Source: JAOUEA01 sp963790335 (GTDB taxonomy: Bacteria; Actinomycetota; UBA4738; HRBIN12). Taken from it: a stretch of DNA of 64,000 nt. Below the pieces are notes generated by a model. The model did not search any database, had not been told where the DNA came from, and saw only the letters and a program-made list of their open reading frames with translations. The stretch spans positions 124,001 to 188,000 of the forward strand of contig CAWBOB010000002.1 in NCBI GenBank assembly GCA_963790335.1, in the 5' to 3' direction. The translations under genes were made by a program, and so were the position numbers. Each line of letters starts with the position of its first letter. Positions within the stretch are counted from its first letter, which is position 1. This document shows, one piece after another, positions 47,071 through 56,802 of this stretch.

Positions 47071-48427
47071 TGCCGCGAGCGCTCACCGTGATCGCGCGAG
47101 AGGTCGACGGCCGCCTCCACGGATCCGACGCGCGACGTGGACGAAGTGGTCATCGACTCGCGGGCGGCGACAGCCGGGAGCATTGTTCGTCGCCCTCCCC
47201 GGCGAGCGCACCGACGGATCCCGTTTCGTGGCAGATGCGTTCGCGGACGGTGCGGTGGGCGTCATGGTGACCGACGCGACCTCCGCACCCGGACCGGCGA
47301 TCGAGGTCGACTCGACCGGGGAGGCCTTGTTGCGGCTGGGCTCCGCGGAACGTCATCACATCCCGGCGTGCGTGGGCATCACGGGCGCCAACGGCAAGAC
47401 CAGCACCAAGGACATGACGGCCGCGGTCCTCGCGACGCGCATGCGCTCGCACGCGAGCCCCGGGTCGTTCAACAACGAGATCGGGCTGCCGCTGACCCTG
47501 CTCGGAGCGCCGAGCGGCACCGAGGTCGTGGTGGCCGAGTTGGGCGCGCGCCGCAAGGGAGACGTGGCGATGCTCTGCGAGGTCGCTCGGCCCGAGGTCG
47601 TGGTCGTGACGAACGTGGGCGTCGCCCATCTCGAGATCTTCGGCTCGTGGGACGCGATCATCGAGGCCTCGGCCGAGCCCGTCGACGCCGTGCCATCGTC
47701 GGGCTGGGCCGTGCTGAACGCCGACGATCGGGTGGTCGCCGGCTACCGATCACGGTGCCCGGGCCGGGTCATGACCTTCGGCGTGCACGCCGCGGCCGAC
47801 GTCCGCGCGACCGATGTGTCCATCGGCTCAGACGGCGCGGCCTCGTTCACGCTGCACGCCGGCGGGGAGCGAGCGCCGGTGACGTTGCGGGTTCCCGGCG
47901 AGCACATGGTGCCCAACGCGCTCGCGGCTGCGGCGGTCGGCTCGATCCTCGGCGTGCCGATCGAGGACGTCGCCGAAGCGGCGGGCATGGCCACGATCTC
48001 GCGATGGCGCATGGAGACGTTCACCACCGCCGACGGGGTGCGCGTGATCAACGATGCCTACAACGCGAACCCGGAATCGATGGCAGCGGCGCTGAAGGCG
48101 GCGCGCGTGATGGCTCGGGGACGCAGGTTGATCGCGGTGCTCGGTCACATGGCCGAGCTCGGCCCGATCTCCGCCGAGCAGCACGAGCGCCTCGGCGAAC
48201 TCGCGGCCCGGCTCCCCGTCGACCGACTGGTCGTGTTCGGCGACGCAGCGGAGCCGATCGCGGTCGCGGGGCTCCGAGAGGGCGTCGAGCCCGCGAACGT
48301 GGCCGCTTATCACGATGCGTCCGAGGTGCTCGAGGACCTGCGTCGCCACGCGCATCGCGGCGACGTGATCCTGTTCAAGGGTTCGCGGGTGGCCGGTCTC
48401 GAGACGGTGGCCGAGGGGCTGCGGTGA
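47067..48427 (+). CDS. murF: UDP-MurNAc-pentapeptide synthetase MurF, two frameshifts near the start
   Basis: Adds D-Ala-D-Ala to the UDP-MurNAc-tripeptide. The N-terminus PRALTVIAREVDGRLHGSDA shifts frame near 47130 to VDEVVIDSRAATAG and again near 47180 to ALFVALPGERTDGSRFVADA. The remainder is continuous: CVGITGANGKTSTKDMTAAV, ASPGSFNNEIGLPLTLLGAP, VVVTNVGVAHLEIFGS, INDAYNANPESMAAALKA, VAVLGHM-like LIAVLGHMAELG and ILFKGSRVAGLETV. ATG 47067 overlaps the murE stop; GTG 48424 of mraY overlaps its own stop. Confidence 0.9.
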
Positions 48428-49488
48428 TCTGGATCCTCGTCGCGGGTGGTGTGGGGTTGGCGGTGACACTGCTGGGCACCCCCCTCGCGATCCGGGCGTT
48501 CACGCTCTGGGGCTGGGGCCAGCGGATCCGCGAGGACGGCCCGCACACCCACCTCGAGAAGATGGGCACCCCCACGATGGGCGGCGTGGTGATCCTCTCC
48601 GGCCTGCTGCTGGCGTATCTCGCGACGAGGTTCCGAAGCGATGTGAACTCGGCGGGGTTCCCCGTGGTGCTCGCGGCGGTCGGCTTCGGTGCCGTGGGCT
48701 TCCTCGATGACTTCATGAAGGTGCGGAATCGCCGCTCACTGGGGCTGACGAAGCTCCAGAAATTCGCCGGGACCGCCCTGGTCTCGGTCGCATTCGGCAT
48801 GATCGTGTCGGGCGCGACCGACGAGACGGGCATCTCGACCAGCCTGTCCTTCATCAGGCCGACCGCCTTCGTGTTGGGTGTGGCGTTCCTCGCATGGGTG
48901 TTCCTGGTGCTCACGGCGTCGTCACACGCGGTGAATCTGACCGACGGCCTCGACGGGCTCGCAGCCGGCTCGAGCACGCTCGTGTGCGCCGCCTACGTCT
49001 TCATCGCCTTCTGGCAGTTCCGGCATCCGTGTGCCGGCGGCGAGGTCGTCGGAGCGACCGGATGCTACGCGGTGAACGGTGCCGCGATGCTCGACGTGGC
49101 GATCGTCGCGGCCGGCATGATGGGGGCGCTCGCCGGCTTCCTCTGGTGGAACGCCGCTCCGGCCAAGATCTTCATGGGCGACACGGGCTCGCTGGCGATC
49201 GGCGGACTCTTCGGTGCGCTCGCGGTCGCGACCAACAGCCAGCTCCTGCTCGTGATCCTCGGCGGCTTGTTCGTCATGGAGACGATGAGCGTGATCGTGC
49301 AGGTGATCGCGTTCCGTGGGTTCGGGCGGCGCGTCTTCAGGATGTCGCCCATCCACCACCACTTCGAGCTCGCCGGGTGGCCGGAGTTCACCGTGATCGT
49401 GCGCTTCTGGATCATCGCCGGTCTCTGCGTCGCGGTGGGGCTCGGCTTGTACTACGCCGACTTCCTCAACCGGGGAGGGCTCGATTGA
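48424..49488 (+). CDS. mraY: phospho-MurNAc-pentapeptide transferase MraY
   Basis: Makes lipid I on undecaprenyl phosphate. 354 aa, about ten helices. KMGTPTMGGVVILSG, AVGFLDDFMKVRNRRSLGLT (Asp-Asp motif), AVNLTDGLDGLAAGSSTLV, KIFMGDTGSLAIGGLFGAL and SPIHHHFELAGWPEFTVIVR (His-rich loop) are the complete signature set. GTG 48424 overlaps the murF stop (GTGA). It is intact. Confidence 0.96.
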   Translation: MIWILVAGGVGLAVTLLGTPLAIRAFTLWGWGQRIREDGPHTHLEKMGTPTMGGVVILSGLLLAYLATRFRSDVNSAGFPVVLAAVGFGAVGFLDDFMKVRNRRSLGLTKLQKFAGTALVSVAFGMIVSGATDETGISTSLSFIRPTAFVLGVAFLAWVFLVLTASSHAVNLTDGLDGLAAGSSTLVCAAYVFIAFWQFRHPCAGGEVVGATGCYAVNGAAMLDVAIVAAGMMGALAGFLWWNAAPAKIFMGDTGSLAIGGLFGALAVATNSQLLLVILGGLFVMETMSVIVQVIAFRGFGRRVFRMSPIHHHFELAGWPEFTVIVRFWIIAGLCVAVGLGLYYADFLNRGGLD

Positions 49489-50930
49489 CCCCCGTCGCAG
49501 GGTGGAGCCGGGAACCGCGCTCGGCCGGGGGCCGCTTCAGCGGTGCGTCGGCGGTCGTCGTGGGTGCGGGGGTCGCCGGATCGTCGGCGGCTCGTGTGCT
49601 CGCGGCGGAAGGCGCTTCGGTGCGAGTGACCGAGGCGCGACCCGAGTCCGAGCTGTCCACGGCGGCCGCGCTCCGCGATGCGGGTGTCGAGATGCTGACC
49701 GGCGGCCACGACCCCTCGCACCTCGATGGCGCGACGTTCGTCGTCACCGGACCGGGCGTGCCGGCGCGAGCACCCGTGCTCGGGTGGGCCCGCGCCCGCG
49801 GGCTCCCGGTCTGGAGCGAGATGGAGCTCGGCGCCCGGCTCGCGGAGGTTCCCTACATCGGGGTCACGGGCACCAACGGCAAGACGACCACGACCGCGAT
49901 GATCGAGGCGTGCCTGCGTGCCGATGGCATCGACGCGGTGGCCTGCGGCAACATCGGTCACCCGTTCCCCGAGGCCGCCCTCGAGGGGCGGGAGGCCCTC
50001 GTCGTGGAGTGCTCCTCGTTCCAGCTGCGCATGCAGGAGTCGTTCCATCCGCGGGTCTCGGTGCTGCTGAACCTCGCGCCGGATCACCTCGACGAGCACG
50101 GATCCTTCGAGGCGTACGCCGACGCGAAGGCGCGCATCTTCGCCCGGCAGTCCCGGGGCGACACGCACGTCGGCCCACGCGATGACGAGATCGCAGCCGC
50201 TCGATCGTCGCGTGCGCCCTGCGACGTGGTGTGGTTCCGGGCCGGTCCTCCCGGCCACGGCGAGGTCGGGTACGACGCCGACGGCCTCGTCTCGCGCCTG
50301 AGCGGCGATCCGGTGCGACTCGGCGACCCGCTGCGAGCCGGCGACCGCGCGAGCCGACGACGCAACGCACGCCGGTCGCGTGGCTCCCTCCTCGGGCGTG
50401 CGTGCCGACGCCGCCGCCGCCGCCGCCGCATCCTTGGCGTACGGCGTCTCGGCGCGGGCGGTCGCCACCGCGCTCGCAGGGTTCACGCCCGCGCCCCATC
50501 GCGGGCAGGTCACCGCCGTGGTCGACGGGGTGCGGTTCATCGACGACTCCAAGGCGACGAACGTGCACGCGGCACTGGCGGCGCTCGACTCCGTCGACGA
50601 CGCGGTGCTCATCGCCGGTGGCCTCGCGAAGGGCGTCGACCTCTCGCCGCTCGCCACGCGCGCGGACCGGTTGCGCGCCGTGGTGGCGATCGGCACGGCG
50701 GCTCCGGCGGTCGCCAGCGCGTTCGAGGGCATCACGGCCCGTGCAGCACGCGGGCTCGATCGAGCGTGGCGGTGCGAGCGGCGTTCGAGCTCGCGAGACC
50801 GGGTGGAACCGTGGTGCTGGCCCCGGCGTGCGCGAGCTGGGACCAGTTCCGCGACTACGCCGAGCGGGGCGATCGCTTCACGGCTGCCGCGCAGGGGCTG
50901 CGCGAGGAGGTGGCCTCGGGTGGCGGGTAG
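49485..50930 (+). CDS. murD: UDP-MurNAc-alanine:D-glutamate ligase MurD, two frameshifts
   Basis: Adds D-Glu to UDP-MurNAc-L-Ala. TTG 49485 overlaps the mraY stop and follows GGGGAGGG. VVVGAGVAGSSAARVLAAEG, FVVTGPGVPARAPVL, IGVTGTNGKTTTTAMIEACL, ACGNIGHPF, VECSSFQLRMQESFHPRVSV and LNLAPDHLDEHGSFEAYADA lie in the first frame. A frame change near 50340 leads to RADAAAAAAASLAYGVSARA, RFIDDSKATNVHAALAAL and LIAGGLAKGVDLSPL. Another near 50740 gives LAPACASWDQFRDYAERGDR. All family blocks are present, so the breaks are sequencing indels. Confidence 0.9.
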   Translation: MTPVAGWSREPRSAGGRFSGASAVVVGAGVAGSSAARVLAAEGASVRVTEARPESELSTAAALRDAGVEMLTGGHDPSHLDGATFVVTGPGVPARAPVLGWARARGLPVWSEMELGARLAEVPYIGVTGTNGKTTTTAMIEACLRADGIDAVACGNIGHPFPEAALEGREALVVECSSFQLRMQESFHPRVSVLLNLAPDHLDEHGSFEAYADAKARIFARQSRGDTHVGPRDDEIAAARSSRAPCDVVWFRAGPPGHGEVGYDADGLVSRLSGDPVRLGDPLRAGDRASRRRNARRSRGSLLGRACRRRRRRRRILGVRRLGAGGRHRARRVHARAPSRAGHRRGRRGAVHRRLQGDERARGTGGARLRRRRGAHRRWPREGRRPLAARHARGPVARRGGDRHGGSGGRQRVRGHHGPCSTRARSSVAVRAAFELARPGGTVVLAPACASWDQFRDYAERGDRFTAAAQGLREEVASGGG

Positions 50931-52245
50931 ACGACCGGCATCGGCCGGGGGTCGGGCAGCGCAGCATCTGCGGTTGGTGCGGGAGCCGTCGCGACGCGCC
51001 GACGCGATGCACCTGGCCCGGGTGAACGTGCTGCTCCTGCTCGTCCCCGCGGCGGTGCTCACGGTGCTCGGGCTCGCCATGGTCATGTCGGCGGGCTCGG
51101 TCTCAGCGACGCAGGGCTACGACGGCAACGCCTTCTGGTACTTCCAGCGTCAGGGCATCTACGCGATCGCCGGGGTCGTGGCGCTCATGATCGCGATCCG
51201 CCTCCCGCACGGGGTCTGGCGCCGTCTCTCGGTGCCGATGCTGCTGGTCCTCGTGCCGCTCATGCTGGTCGCCTTCACGTCGGTGGGCACCTCGCTCCAC
51301 GGTGCATCGCGGTGGATCGACCTCGGACCGGTGACCCTGCAGCCTGCCGAGCTCATGAAGCTCGCGATGGTCGCGTTCGCCGCGACGGTGCTCACGGCGA
51401 AGTGGGGGAAGCTCGACGATCCGGTGCACCTGCTCATCCCGCTCGCACCGGTCGTGTTCATCGTGGCGGTGCTGGTGATCATGCAGCGCGATCTCGGCAC
51501 GACGATCGTCATCTGCGGGTCGGTGATGGTGCTGCTGTTCGTGGCCGGCGTGCGTGCGAGCCATCTCACGATCACCGGCCTCGTCGCGCTCGCCGGTACG
51601 ATCTTCCTGATCGTCGGCACGACCTATCGGCGCTCGCGGTTCGTGGATTCCTTCCTCAACCCGTGGAACGATCCGGGTGACGCCGGCTTCCAGCTGATCC
51701 AAGGGTTGATCGCCTTCGGATCGGGCGGGTGGACCGGTGTCGGGCTCGGCGCGAGCCGCCAGAAGTGGGACTACCTGCCGAACGCGCATTCCGACTTCAT
51801 CTTCGCGATCGTCGGGGAAGAGCTCGGCCTGCTGGGGGCGCTGTTCGTGCTGGTGCTGTTCGCGCTCATGCTCTTCGCCGGCATCCGTATCGCCCTCGCG
51901 GCGCCCGACACGTTCGGGCGGCTGCTCGCTGCCGGCATCATCGGCGGGATCGGGTTGCAGACGATCATCAACCTCGGAGCGGTCACCGGGCTCCTGCCGA
52001 TCACGGGGGTGCCGTTGCCGTTGCTGTCGTTCGGAGGTACTGCGCTGGTGGTCACGCTCGCCTCCATCGGCGTGCTCACGAGCATCGCGCGAGCGAGCGC
52101 GCAGGTCCCTGCCCGGGCGGCCCGAGCGTCCAGGAGCGCTCGCACGACTCCGTCCACGAGCGCGCGCAGGGCCGCCCCGAGTGCCCGAGCCACGAAGACC
52201 GCGAGCCAGCGCCAGCGACCGGCGAGACGCAGGGCCGCACGATGA
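50920..52245 (+). CDS. ftsW: septal peptidoglycan polymerase FtsW (SEDS family)
   Basis: Polymerises lipid II at the septum with PbpB. 441 aa, about ten helices. ARVNVLLLLVPAAVLTVLGL, GASRWIDLGPVTLQPAELMK (SEDS motif), VIMQRDLGTTIVICG, RSRFVDSFLNPWNDPGDAGF, LGASRQKWDYLPNAHSDFIF with the conserved Glu in VGEELGLLGA, and PLPLLSFGGTALVVTLASIG. The basic Ala/Arg/Thr-rich C-tail (residues 400-441) probably reaches FtsZ. GTG 50920 overlaps murD by 11 bases; its stop overlaps murG (ATGA). Confidence 0.94.
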   Translation: MAGRRPASAGGRAAQHLRLVREPSRRADAMHLARVNVLLLLVPAAVLTVLGLAMVMSAGSVSATQGYDGNAFWYFQRQGIYAIAGVVALMIAIRLPHGVWRRLSVPMLLVLVPLMLVAFTSVGTSLHGASRWIDLGPVTLQPAELMKLAMVAFAATVLTAKWGKLDDPVHLLIPLAPVVFIVAVLVIMQRDLGTTIVICGSVMVLLFVAGVRASHLTITGLVALAGTIFLIVGTTYRRSRFVDSFLNPWNDPGDAGFQLIQGLIAFGSGGWTGVGLGASRQKWDYLPNAHSDFIFAIVGEELGLLGALFVLVLFALMLFAGIRIALAAPDTFGRLLAAGIIGGIGLQTIINLGAVTGLLPITGVPLPLLSFGGTALVVTLASIGVLTSIARASAQVPARAARASRSARTTPSTSARRAAPSARATKTASQRQRPARRRAAR

Positions 52246-53343
52246 GGGTGATCATGTCGGGGGGCGGCACGGCCGGGCACGTCTTCCCCGCGATCGCGGT
52301 CGCCACACGCCTCGCGGAAGCCGGCCACGACGTGCGGTTCATCGGATCGAGCGATGGTCAGGAAGCCACGCTCGTGCCGGCGGCAGGCTTCCCGTTCTCA
52401 CCCGTGCGGGTCATCTCGGCCCAGACCCGGCTGGCGCTGCGATCCGTGAGGGCGGTCTCCATGGCCCTGCTGGCCGCTCGCGACGTGCGCCCCATGGTGC
52501 GGGCGGCGGACGTGGTCGTGGGCATCGGGGGGTACGCGAGCGCTCCCGCGATCATCGCGGCGCGCCGGACGCGGACTCCGGTCGTCCTGATCGAGCCGAA
52601 CAGCGTGCCGGGGTTGGTGAACCGCATCGCTGCCCGATGGGCGAGCGCCGTCGCGACGACCTTCGGCTCGACCCAGAGCCACCTGCCGGCCGGCACACGC
52701 GTGGTGCGCACGGGCGACCCCATCCGCCGCGAGATCGCCGAGGTCGCGTCGGCGCTCGGCGATCACCGTGCGCGAGGCCCTGCGAGCGTTCGAGCTCGAC
52801 CCCGACCGCATGACCGTGACGGTCCTCGGAGGGAGCCAGGGGGCCCGCCGGCTCGATCAGCTGATCGACGCCGCCATCGACGGGTTGCGCGATCGCGGCG
52901 ATCTCCAGATGCTCGTCGCAGCCGGTCCGGCCCACGTCGACGAGGTCGCGGCCACGGCGGGCGCGGCGCAACCGCTGCTCGTGCGCGTCGTGGGGTTCAT
53001 CGACCGCATGGATCTCGCGCTCGCCCTGAGCGACCTCGCGGTCGCCCGGTCCGGCGCGGGCACGGTCTCCGAGCTCACGGCCTGCGCCATCCCGTCGATC
53101 CTCGTGCCCTATCCGCACGCCACCGATGACCACCAACAGGCGAACGCTCGGGAGCTGGAGCGAGCGGGAGCCGCCGAGGTGATGCTCGAGCCGTCGCTCA
53201 CGGGCTCTGCGCTCGCAGCTCGCATCGCGGGGCTCATCGACGACGCACCACGACGGGCCTCGATGGCGGCCGCCGCTCGAGGCTGGTCCAGACCCGACGC
53301 GGACGTGCGCGTCGCCGAACTCGTCGCGGAGGTGGCGGCGTGA
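52242..53343 (+). CDS. murG: UDP-GlcNAc:lipid I transferase MurG, one frameshift
   Basis: Makes lipid II. MRVIMSGGGTAGHVFPAIAV starts with the GGGTAGH loop. VRFIGSSDGQEATLVPAAGF, VVGIGGYASAPAIIAARRT, LIEPNSVPGLVNRIAARWA and VVRTGDPIRREI come before a frame change near 52765. TVTVLGGSQGARRLDQLIDA, AVARSGAGTVSELTACAIPS and LVPYPHATDDHQQANARELE follow. ATG 52242 overlaps the ftsW stop and its stop overlaps murC (GTGA). Confidence 0.92.
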
Positions 53344-54764
53344 CCACCTACGTGCCGCCGTCCGGCAGCATCCCGACGCTGGCGGTGCCGAGCCTGCACG
53401 GCGTCCGCTCGGTGCACATGATCGGCGTCGGGGGAGCCGGCATGCGCAACCTCGCCAGGCTCCTGCGTGCGGGCGGTGTCGCCGTGACCGGGTCCGACCT
53501 CAAGGACTCCAAGGGCTTGGCGGACCTCCGCGCGATGGGCGCCGAGGTCTGGGTCGGCCATGATGCCTCCCGGATCGCGACGCCCGACGCGGTGATCATC
53601 TCCAGCGCGATCGCTGAAGGCAACGTCGAGCTTCGAGCCGCCCGTGCCGATGGCATCGAGGTCTGGGCACGTCAGCAGGCACTGGCCGCCATCGTCGCCG
53701 GGAGCCGGTCGATCGCCGTCTCGGGAACCCATGGCAAGACCACGACGACCTCGATGATCGCGGTCGTGTTGGAGCGCGCGGGGCTCGACCCGAGCTACCT
53801 GATCGGTGGCGACCTGAACGAGAGCGGCAGCGGGGCCAGGGCTGGTCGAGGGGACCTGTTCGTGTTCGAGGCCGACGAGAGTGACGGGTCCTTCCTGCTG
53901 ACACGCCCCCACGTGGGCGTGGTGACGAACATCGACGTCGATCACGTCGACTTCTATCCCGGCGGGCGGGCGGAGATCGAATCCGCCTTCGCAGCGTTCA
54001 TGACCGCATGCGAGCACGTGGTGGCGTGCGGGGACGATCCCGGGGTGCGATCGGTGCTCGCCGCCACCGGAACGGCCGGCCTGACCTACGGCACCGATGA
54101 CCGCAACGATCTCGTCGTGTCGGTCCACGAGCTCGGACCCGATGGTGCGGCCGGCGCCGTGCGGGATGTAGCCGGCGCGTCGGTCGATCTCAGGCTCCGC
54201 GTGGACGGCGAGCACAACCTGCTCGACGCCACCGCCGCGATCGCGGCAGCCGGGCTGGTGGGCGTCGACCTGGACACCGCCGCCGAGGCTCTGGCGTCGT
54301 TCGCGGGCGTGCACCGCCGGTTCGAGCACCGCGGCAGCGCGCGGGGCGCCGACTTCTTCGACGATTACGGGCACACGCCGGCTGAGATGGCGGTCACGAT
54401 CGAGACCGCGCGGCGGCGTCGGCCACGCCGACTGATCGCCCTCGTACAGCCCCACCGCTACTCCCGCGTCCAGGCGCTCTGGCGCGAGCTCGGCGCGAGC
54501 GTGGCCGGGGCGGACCTCGTGCTCGTCACCGACATCGACGGTGCGGCACAGCCGCCGATCCCGGGTGTCACTGGGCGACTCGTCGTCGACGGCATCGCGC
54601 TGGCGTCGCCGATCACGCCGGTCGTGTACCTGCCCCACCGCGGCGACGCGATCGAGTACCTGGAACGCGAGGTCCGCGAAGGTGACCTGGTCGTGACGAT
54701 GGGGTGCGGCGACGTATGGATGCTCGCCGACGCCGCACTCGAGCGGCTCGGAGGCGACGGATGA
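53340..54764 (+). CDS. murC: UDP-MurNAc:L-alanine ligase MurC
   Basis: Adds L-Ala to UDP-MurNAc, the first peptide step. 474 aa. VHMIGVGGAGMRNLARLLRA, GSDLKDSKGLADLRAMGAEV, VSGTHGKTTTTSMIAVVLER (ATP), VFEADESDGSFLLTRPHVGV, TNIDVDHVDFYPGG, HNLLDATAAIAAA and FFDDYGHTPAEMAVTIETAR are all there. GTG 53340 overlaps the murG stop; the 3' end overlaps murB (ATGA). It is intact. Confidence 0.95.
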   Translation: MTTYVPPSGSIPTLAVPSLHGVRSVHMIGVGGAGMRNLARLLRAGGVAVTGSDLKDSKGLADLRAMGAEVWVGHDASRIATPDAVIISSAIAEGNVELRAARADGIEVWARQQALAAIVAGSRSIAVSGTHGKTTTTSMIAVVLERAGLDPSYLIGGDLNESGSGARAGRGDLFVFEADESDGSFLLTRPHVGVVTNIDVDHVDFYPGGRAEIESAFAAFMTACEHVVACGDDPGVRSVLAATGTAGLTYGTDDRNDLVVSVHELGPDGAAGAVRDVAGASVDLRLRVDGEHNLLDATAAIAAAGLVGVDLDTAAEALASFAGVHRRFEHRGSARGADFFDDYGHTPAEMAVTIETARRRRPRRLIALVQPHRYSRVQALWRELGASVAGADLVLVTDIDGAAQPPIPGVTGRLVVDGIALASPITPVVYLPHRGDAIEYLEREVREGDLVVTMGCGDVWMLADAALERLGGDG

Positions 54765-55690
54765 GCGGGCTGGCACGCGCCGAAGCGGTCCTCAGAGCGG
54801 CCTGTGGCGACCGGGTACGCACGGACTTCCCCTTGGCGCCGCTCACGACCTTCCGCATCGGAGGTCCTGCGGCCCTCTACCTCGAGCCGGAATCCGAGTC
54901 CGACCTCGCTGCGGCCGCACGAGCCATCGCGGCCGGCGACCTCGAGTTCGCCGTGCTCGGCAAGGGGTCGAACGTGCTCATCGCCGACCGGGGGTTCGAC
55001 GGTCTCGTCCTCAGGCTCGGCCGCGGCTTCCGATGGGCCGGGCGCGAAGGAGAGCGCATCGTCGCTGGGGGGTCGATGCCCTTGCCTGCGCTCGCCGGCG
55101 TGGCCTTGCGTCATGGTCTCGATGGGCTCGCGTTCGGTGTGGCGATACCGGCGACCCTCGGCGGCGCCGTGAGGATGAACGCCGGTGCCCACGGGGACGA
55201 GATCGCCGGCGTCGTCGAGACCGTCGACGCCTTCCGGCTGCTGGGAGCCCGGGCGGAGCGCCTCGACGCCGTCGCGATGGACTTCACCTACCGGGGGTCG
55301 GGGCTGCCGCCCGATGCGGTCGTCATCGGAGCGACGCTCCACCTGCGACCCGGTGAGCTTTCCGCGATCAGGGCGTCGATGGCCGACGCCAGGGAATGGC
55401 GCCGCCGTACGCAGCCGCTGGCCGAGCCGAACTGCGGAAGCGTGTTCCGGAACCCTCCGGGCGATCACGCCGCTCGCCTCATCGAGGAAGCCGGGCTCAA
55501 GGGCACGCGGGTCGGCGGCGCCGAGATCTCCGGCAAGCACGCGAACTTCATCGTGGCGAACCCCGGCTCGAGCGCCGGCGATGTCCGCGCACTCATCGAC
55601 GCGATCGCCGACGCGGTCCAGGAACGGACCGGCGTGGTCCTCGTGCCGGAGGTACAGATGATCGGAGGCCATCAGCATGTCGATCGATGA
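54761..55690 (+). CDS. murB: UDP-N-acetylenolpyruvoylglucosamine reductase MurB
   Basis: FAD enzyme that reduces UDP-GlcNAc-enolpyruvate to UDP-MurNAc. 309 aa. APLTTFRIGGPAALYLEPES, LGKGSNVLIADRGFDGLVLR (FAD), GVAIPATLGGAVRMNAGAHG, MDFTYRGSGLPPDAVVIGA with the conserved Tyr-Arg, NCGSVFRNPPGDHAARLIEE with the catalytic Ser, and SGKHANFIVANPGSSAGDV. This is the type II MurB pattern. ATG 54761 overlaps murC; the end overlaps ftsQ by 14 bases. Confidence 0.95.
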   Translation: MSGLARAEAVLRAACGDRVRTDFPLAPLTTFRIGGPAALYLEPESESDLAAAARAIAAGDLEFAVLGKGSNVLIADRGFDGLVLRLGRGFRWAGREGERIVAGGSMPLPALAGVALRHGLDGLAFGVAIPATLGGAVRMNAGAHGDEIAGVVETVDAFRLLGARAERLDAVAMDFTYRGSGLPPDAVVIGATLHLRPGELSAIRASMADAREWRRRTQPLAEPNCGSVFRNPPGDHAARLIEEAGLKGTRVGGAEISGKHANFIVANPGSSAGDVRALIDAIADAVQERTGVVLVPEVQMIGGHQHVDR

Positions 55691-56528
55691 GGCCACCACG
55701 ACGAGCCCGGCCGTGCTCCTGCGCGACGAGGCGCGCCGACGCAGGATCCGGCCCTGGGCGATCGTGGCCGGGGTCGTCGTCACGCTCGTTACCGGAGGGG
55801 TCACCCTCAGCTATACACCTGTGTTCGAGGCACGTGTGGTCGAGGTCGAGGGTGCCGAGCACCTCAACACGCGTCAGGTCCTGCGTATCGCCGGCGTGGG
55901 GGAGGGCACGAACGTCGCGCACCTCGACGAGCGGTCGACGGAGTCTCGACTCGAGATGCACCCGTGGATCCACCACGCGACCGTCCTCACGTCGTTGCCG
56001 GCAACGATCACCATCTCGGTGACGGAGCGATCGGGACTGTTCGTCGCCGATCTGGGCCACGGGCTGCGGCTCATCGCGGCCGACGGCACGGACCTCGGCC
56101 GCGCGCCGTGGCCGTCGCCGCTTCCCCAGTTCGCGGCGGCCGAAGGAACGCCCGCGACCACCGAGGTGCTTCGAGCGGCCGGGCACCTGGTTCGGTCGCT
56201 GCCGCCGGATCTGCGATCCGAGGTCGACTCGGTCGCCGTCGCGGCCGACGCCAGCGCGGCGCTCGTGCTCGACGGTGGCGTCGAGGTTCGCTACGGGCTG
56301 CTCGACGAGGCCACGGCGAAGGCGCAGGCCCTGAGCGCGATCATCGAGTACGCCGATCGTGAAGGCCGAGGACTCGTGTCGATCGACATCTCCGCCCCCG
56401 CGACCTCGACCGCTCGCTTCGTGGGCGCCCCGGTCCCCGTCTCGGTCCCGGATCCCTCAGGCACGGTCGTTCCCGATGAGCGGCCCGCGGAGAGGGACAC
56501 CGATCCGAACACCGATACCAACGCGTGA
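55677..56528 (+). CDS. ftsQ: cell division protein FtsQ (POTRA domain)
   Basis: 283 aa. Short cytoplasmic tail, one helix (IVAGVVVTLVTGGVTLSY), a POTRA domain (ARVVEVEGAEHLNTRQVLRI, NVAHLDERSTESRLEMHPWI, ATVLTSLPATITISVTERSG) and an FtsQ C-terminal domain (GLRLIAADGTDLGRAPW). The tail after residue 250 is Pro/Asp-rich. It links the FtsL/B complex to the septal synthase. The ATG sits inside murB. Last gene before the ftsZ promoter region. Confidence 0.92.
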   Translation: MSIDEATTTSPAVLLRDEARRRRIRPWAIVAGVVVTLVTGGVTLSYTPVFEARVVEVEGAEHLNTRQVLRIAGVGEGTNVAHLDERSTESRLEMHPWIHHATVLTSLPATITISVTERSGLFVADLGHGLRLIAADGTDLGRAPWPSPLPQFAAAEGTPATTEVLRAAGHLVRSLPPDLRSEVDSVAVAADASAALVLDGGVEVRYGLLDEATAKAQALSAIIEYADREGRGLVSIDISAPATSTARFVGAPVPVSVPDPSGTVVPDERPAERDTDPNTDTNA

Positions 56529-56802
56529 CGGTCTCGCTCGGCTGTGGCGCGGCCTGTCATCGGATCGATCAATCGGGTCGGACAGACACTTGACGGACCA
56601 GCGGATCCTTAGTAGCTTCCAGGACTCTACGTCACGTAGATATGACAATAACCGTGCACTTGACGGTTAGTTCTGTGTTCGATCTCAGCTCGATCGCCAT
56701 CGTCAGATCAAGGATCCAGACGGAAGAGCCAGACGGAAGAAGGAAGACAGGCAACCCTTTCCCAAGGTGCACGCGAGCACCACGCTCGCCGGAGGAAGCC
56801 AG
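56529..56802 (+). promoter_or_regulatory. ftsZ promoter and leader region
   Basis: TTGACG (56590-56595), a 17-base spacer and TAGCTT (56613-56618) form a good promoter about 185 bases before ftsZ. A second TTGACG at 56660-56665 lacks a clear -10 partner. Between them lies the 13-base dyad CTACGT-C-ACGTAG (56627-56639), close to the predicted start site and so a candidate operator. A 13-base direct repeat (CCAGACGGAAGAG, then CCAGACGGAAGAA) near 56715-56741 is in the leader. Confidence 0.6.

Noticed and set aside
50380..52245. A MurD-FtsW fusion protein
   Set aside because: A frame change puts the C-terminal half of MurD in the same frame as FtsW, but the last MurD block (ASWDQFRDYAERGDR) lies in the other frame before the ftsW GTG start, so two indels in murD explain it.
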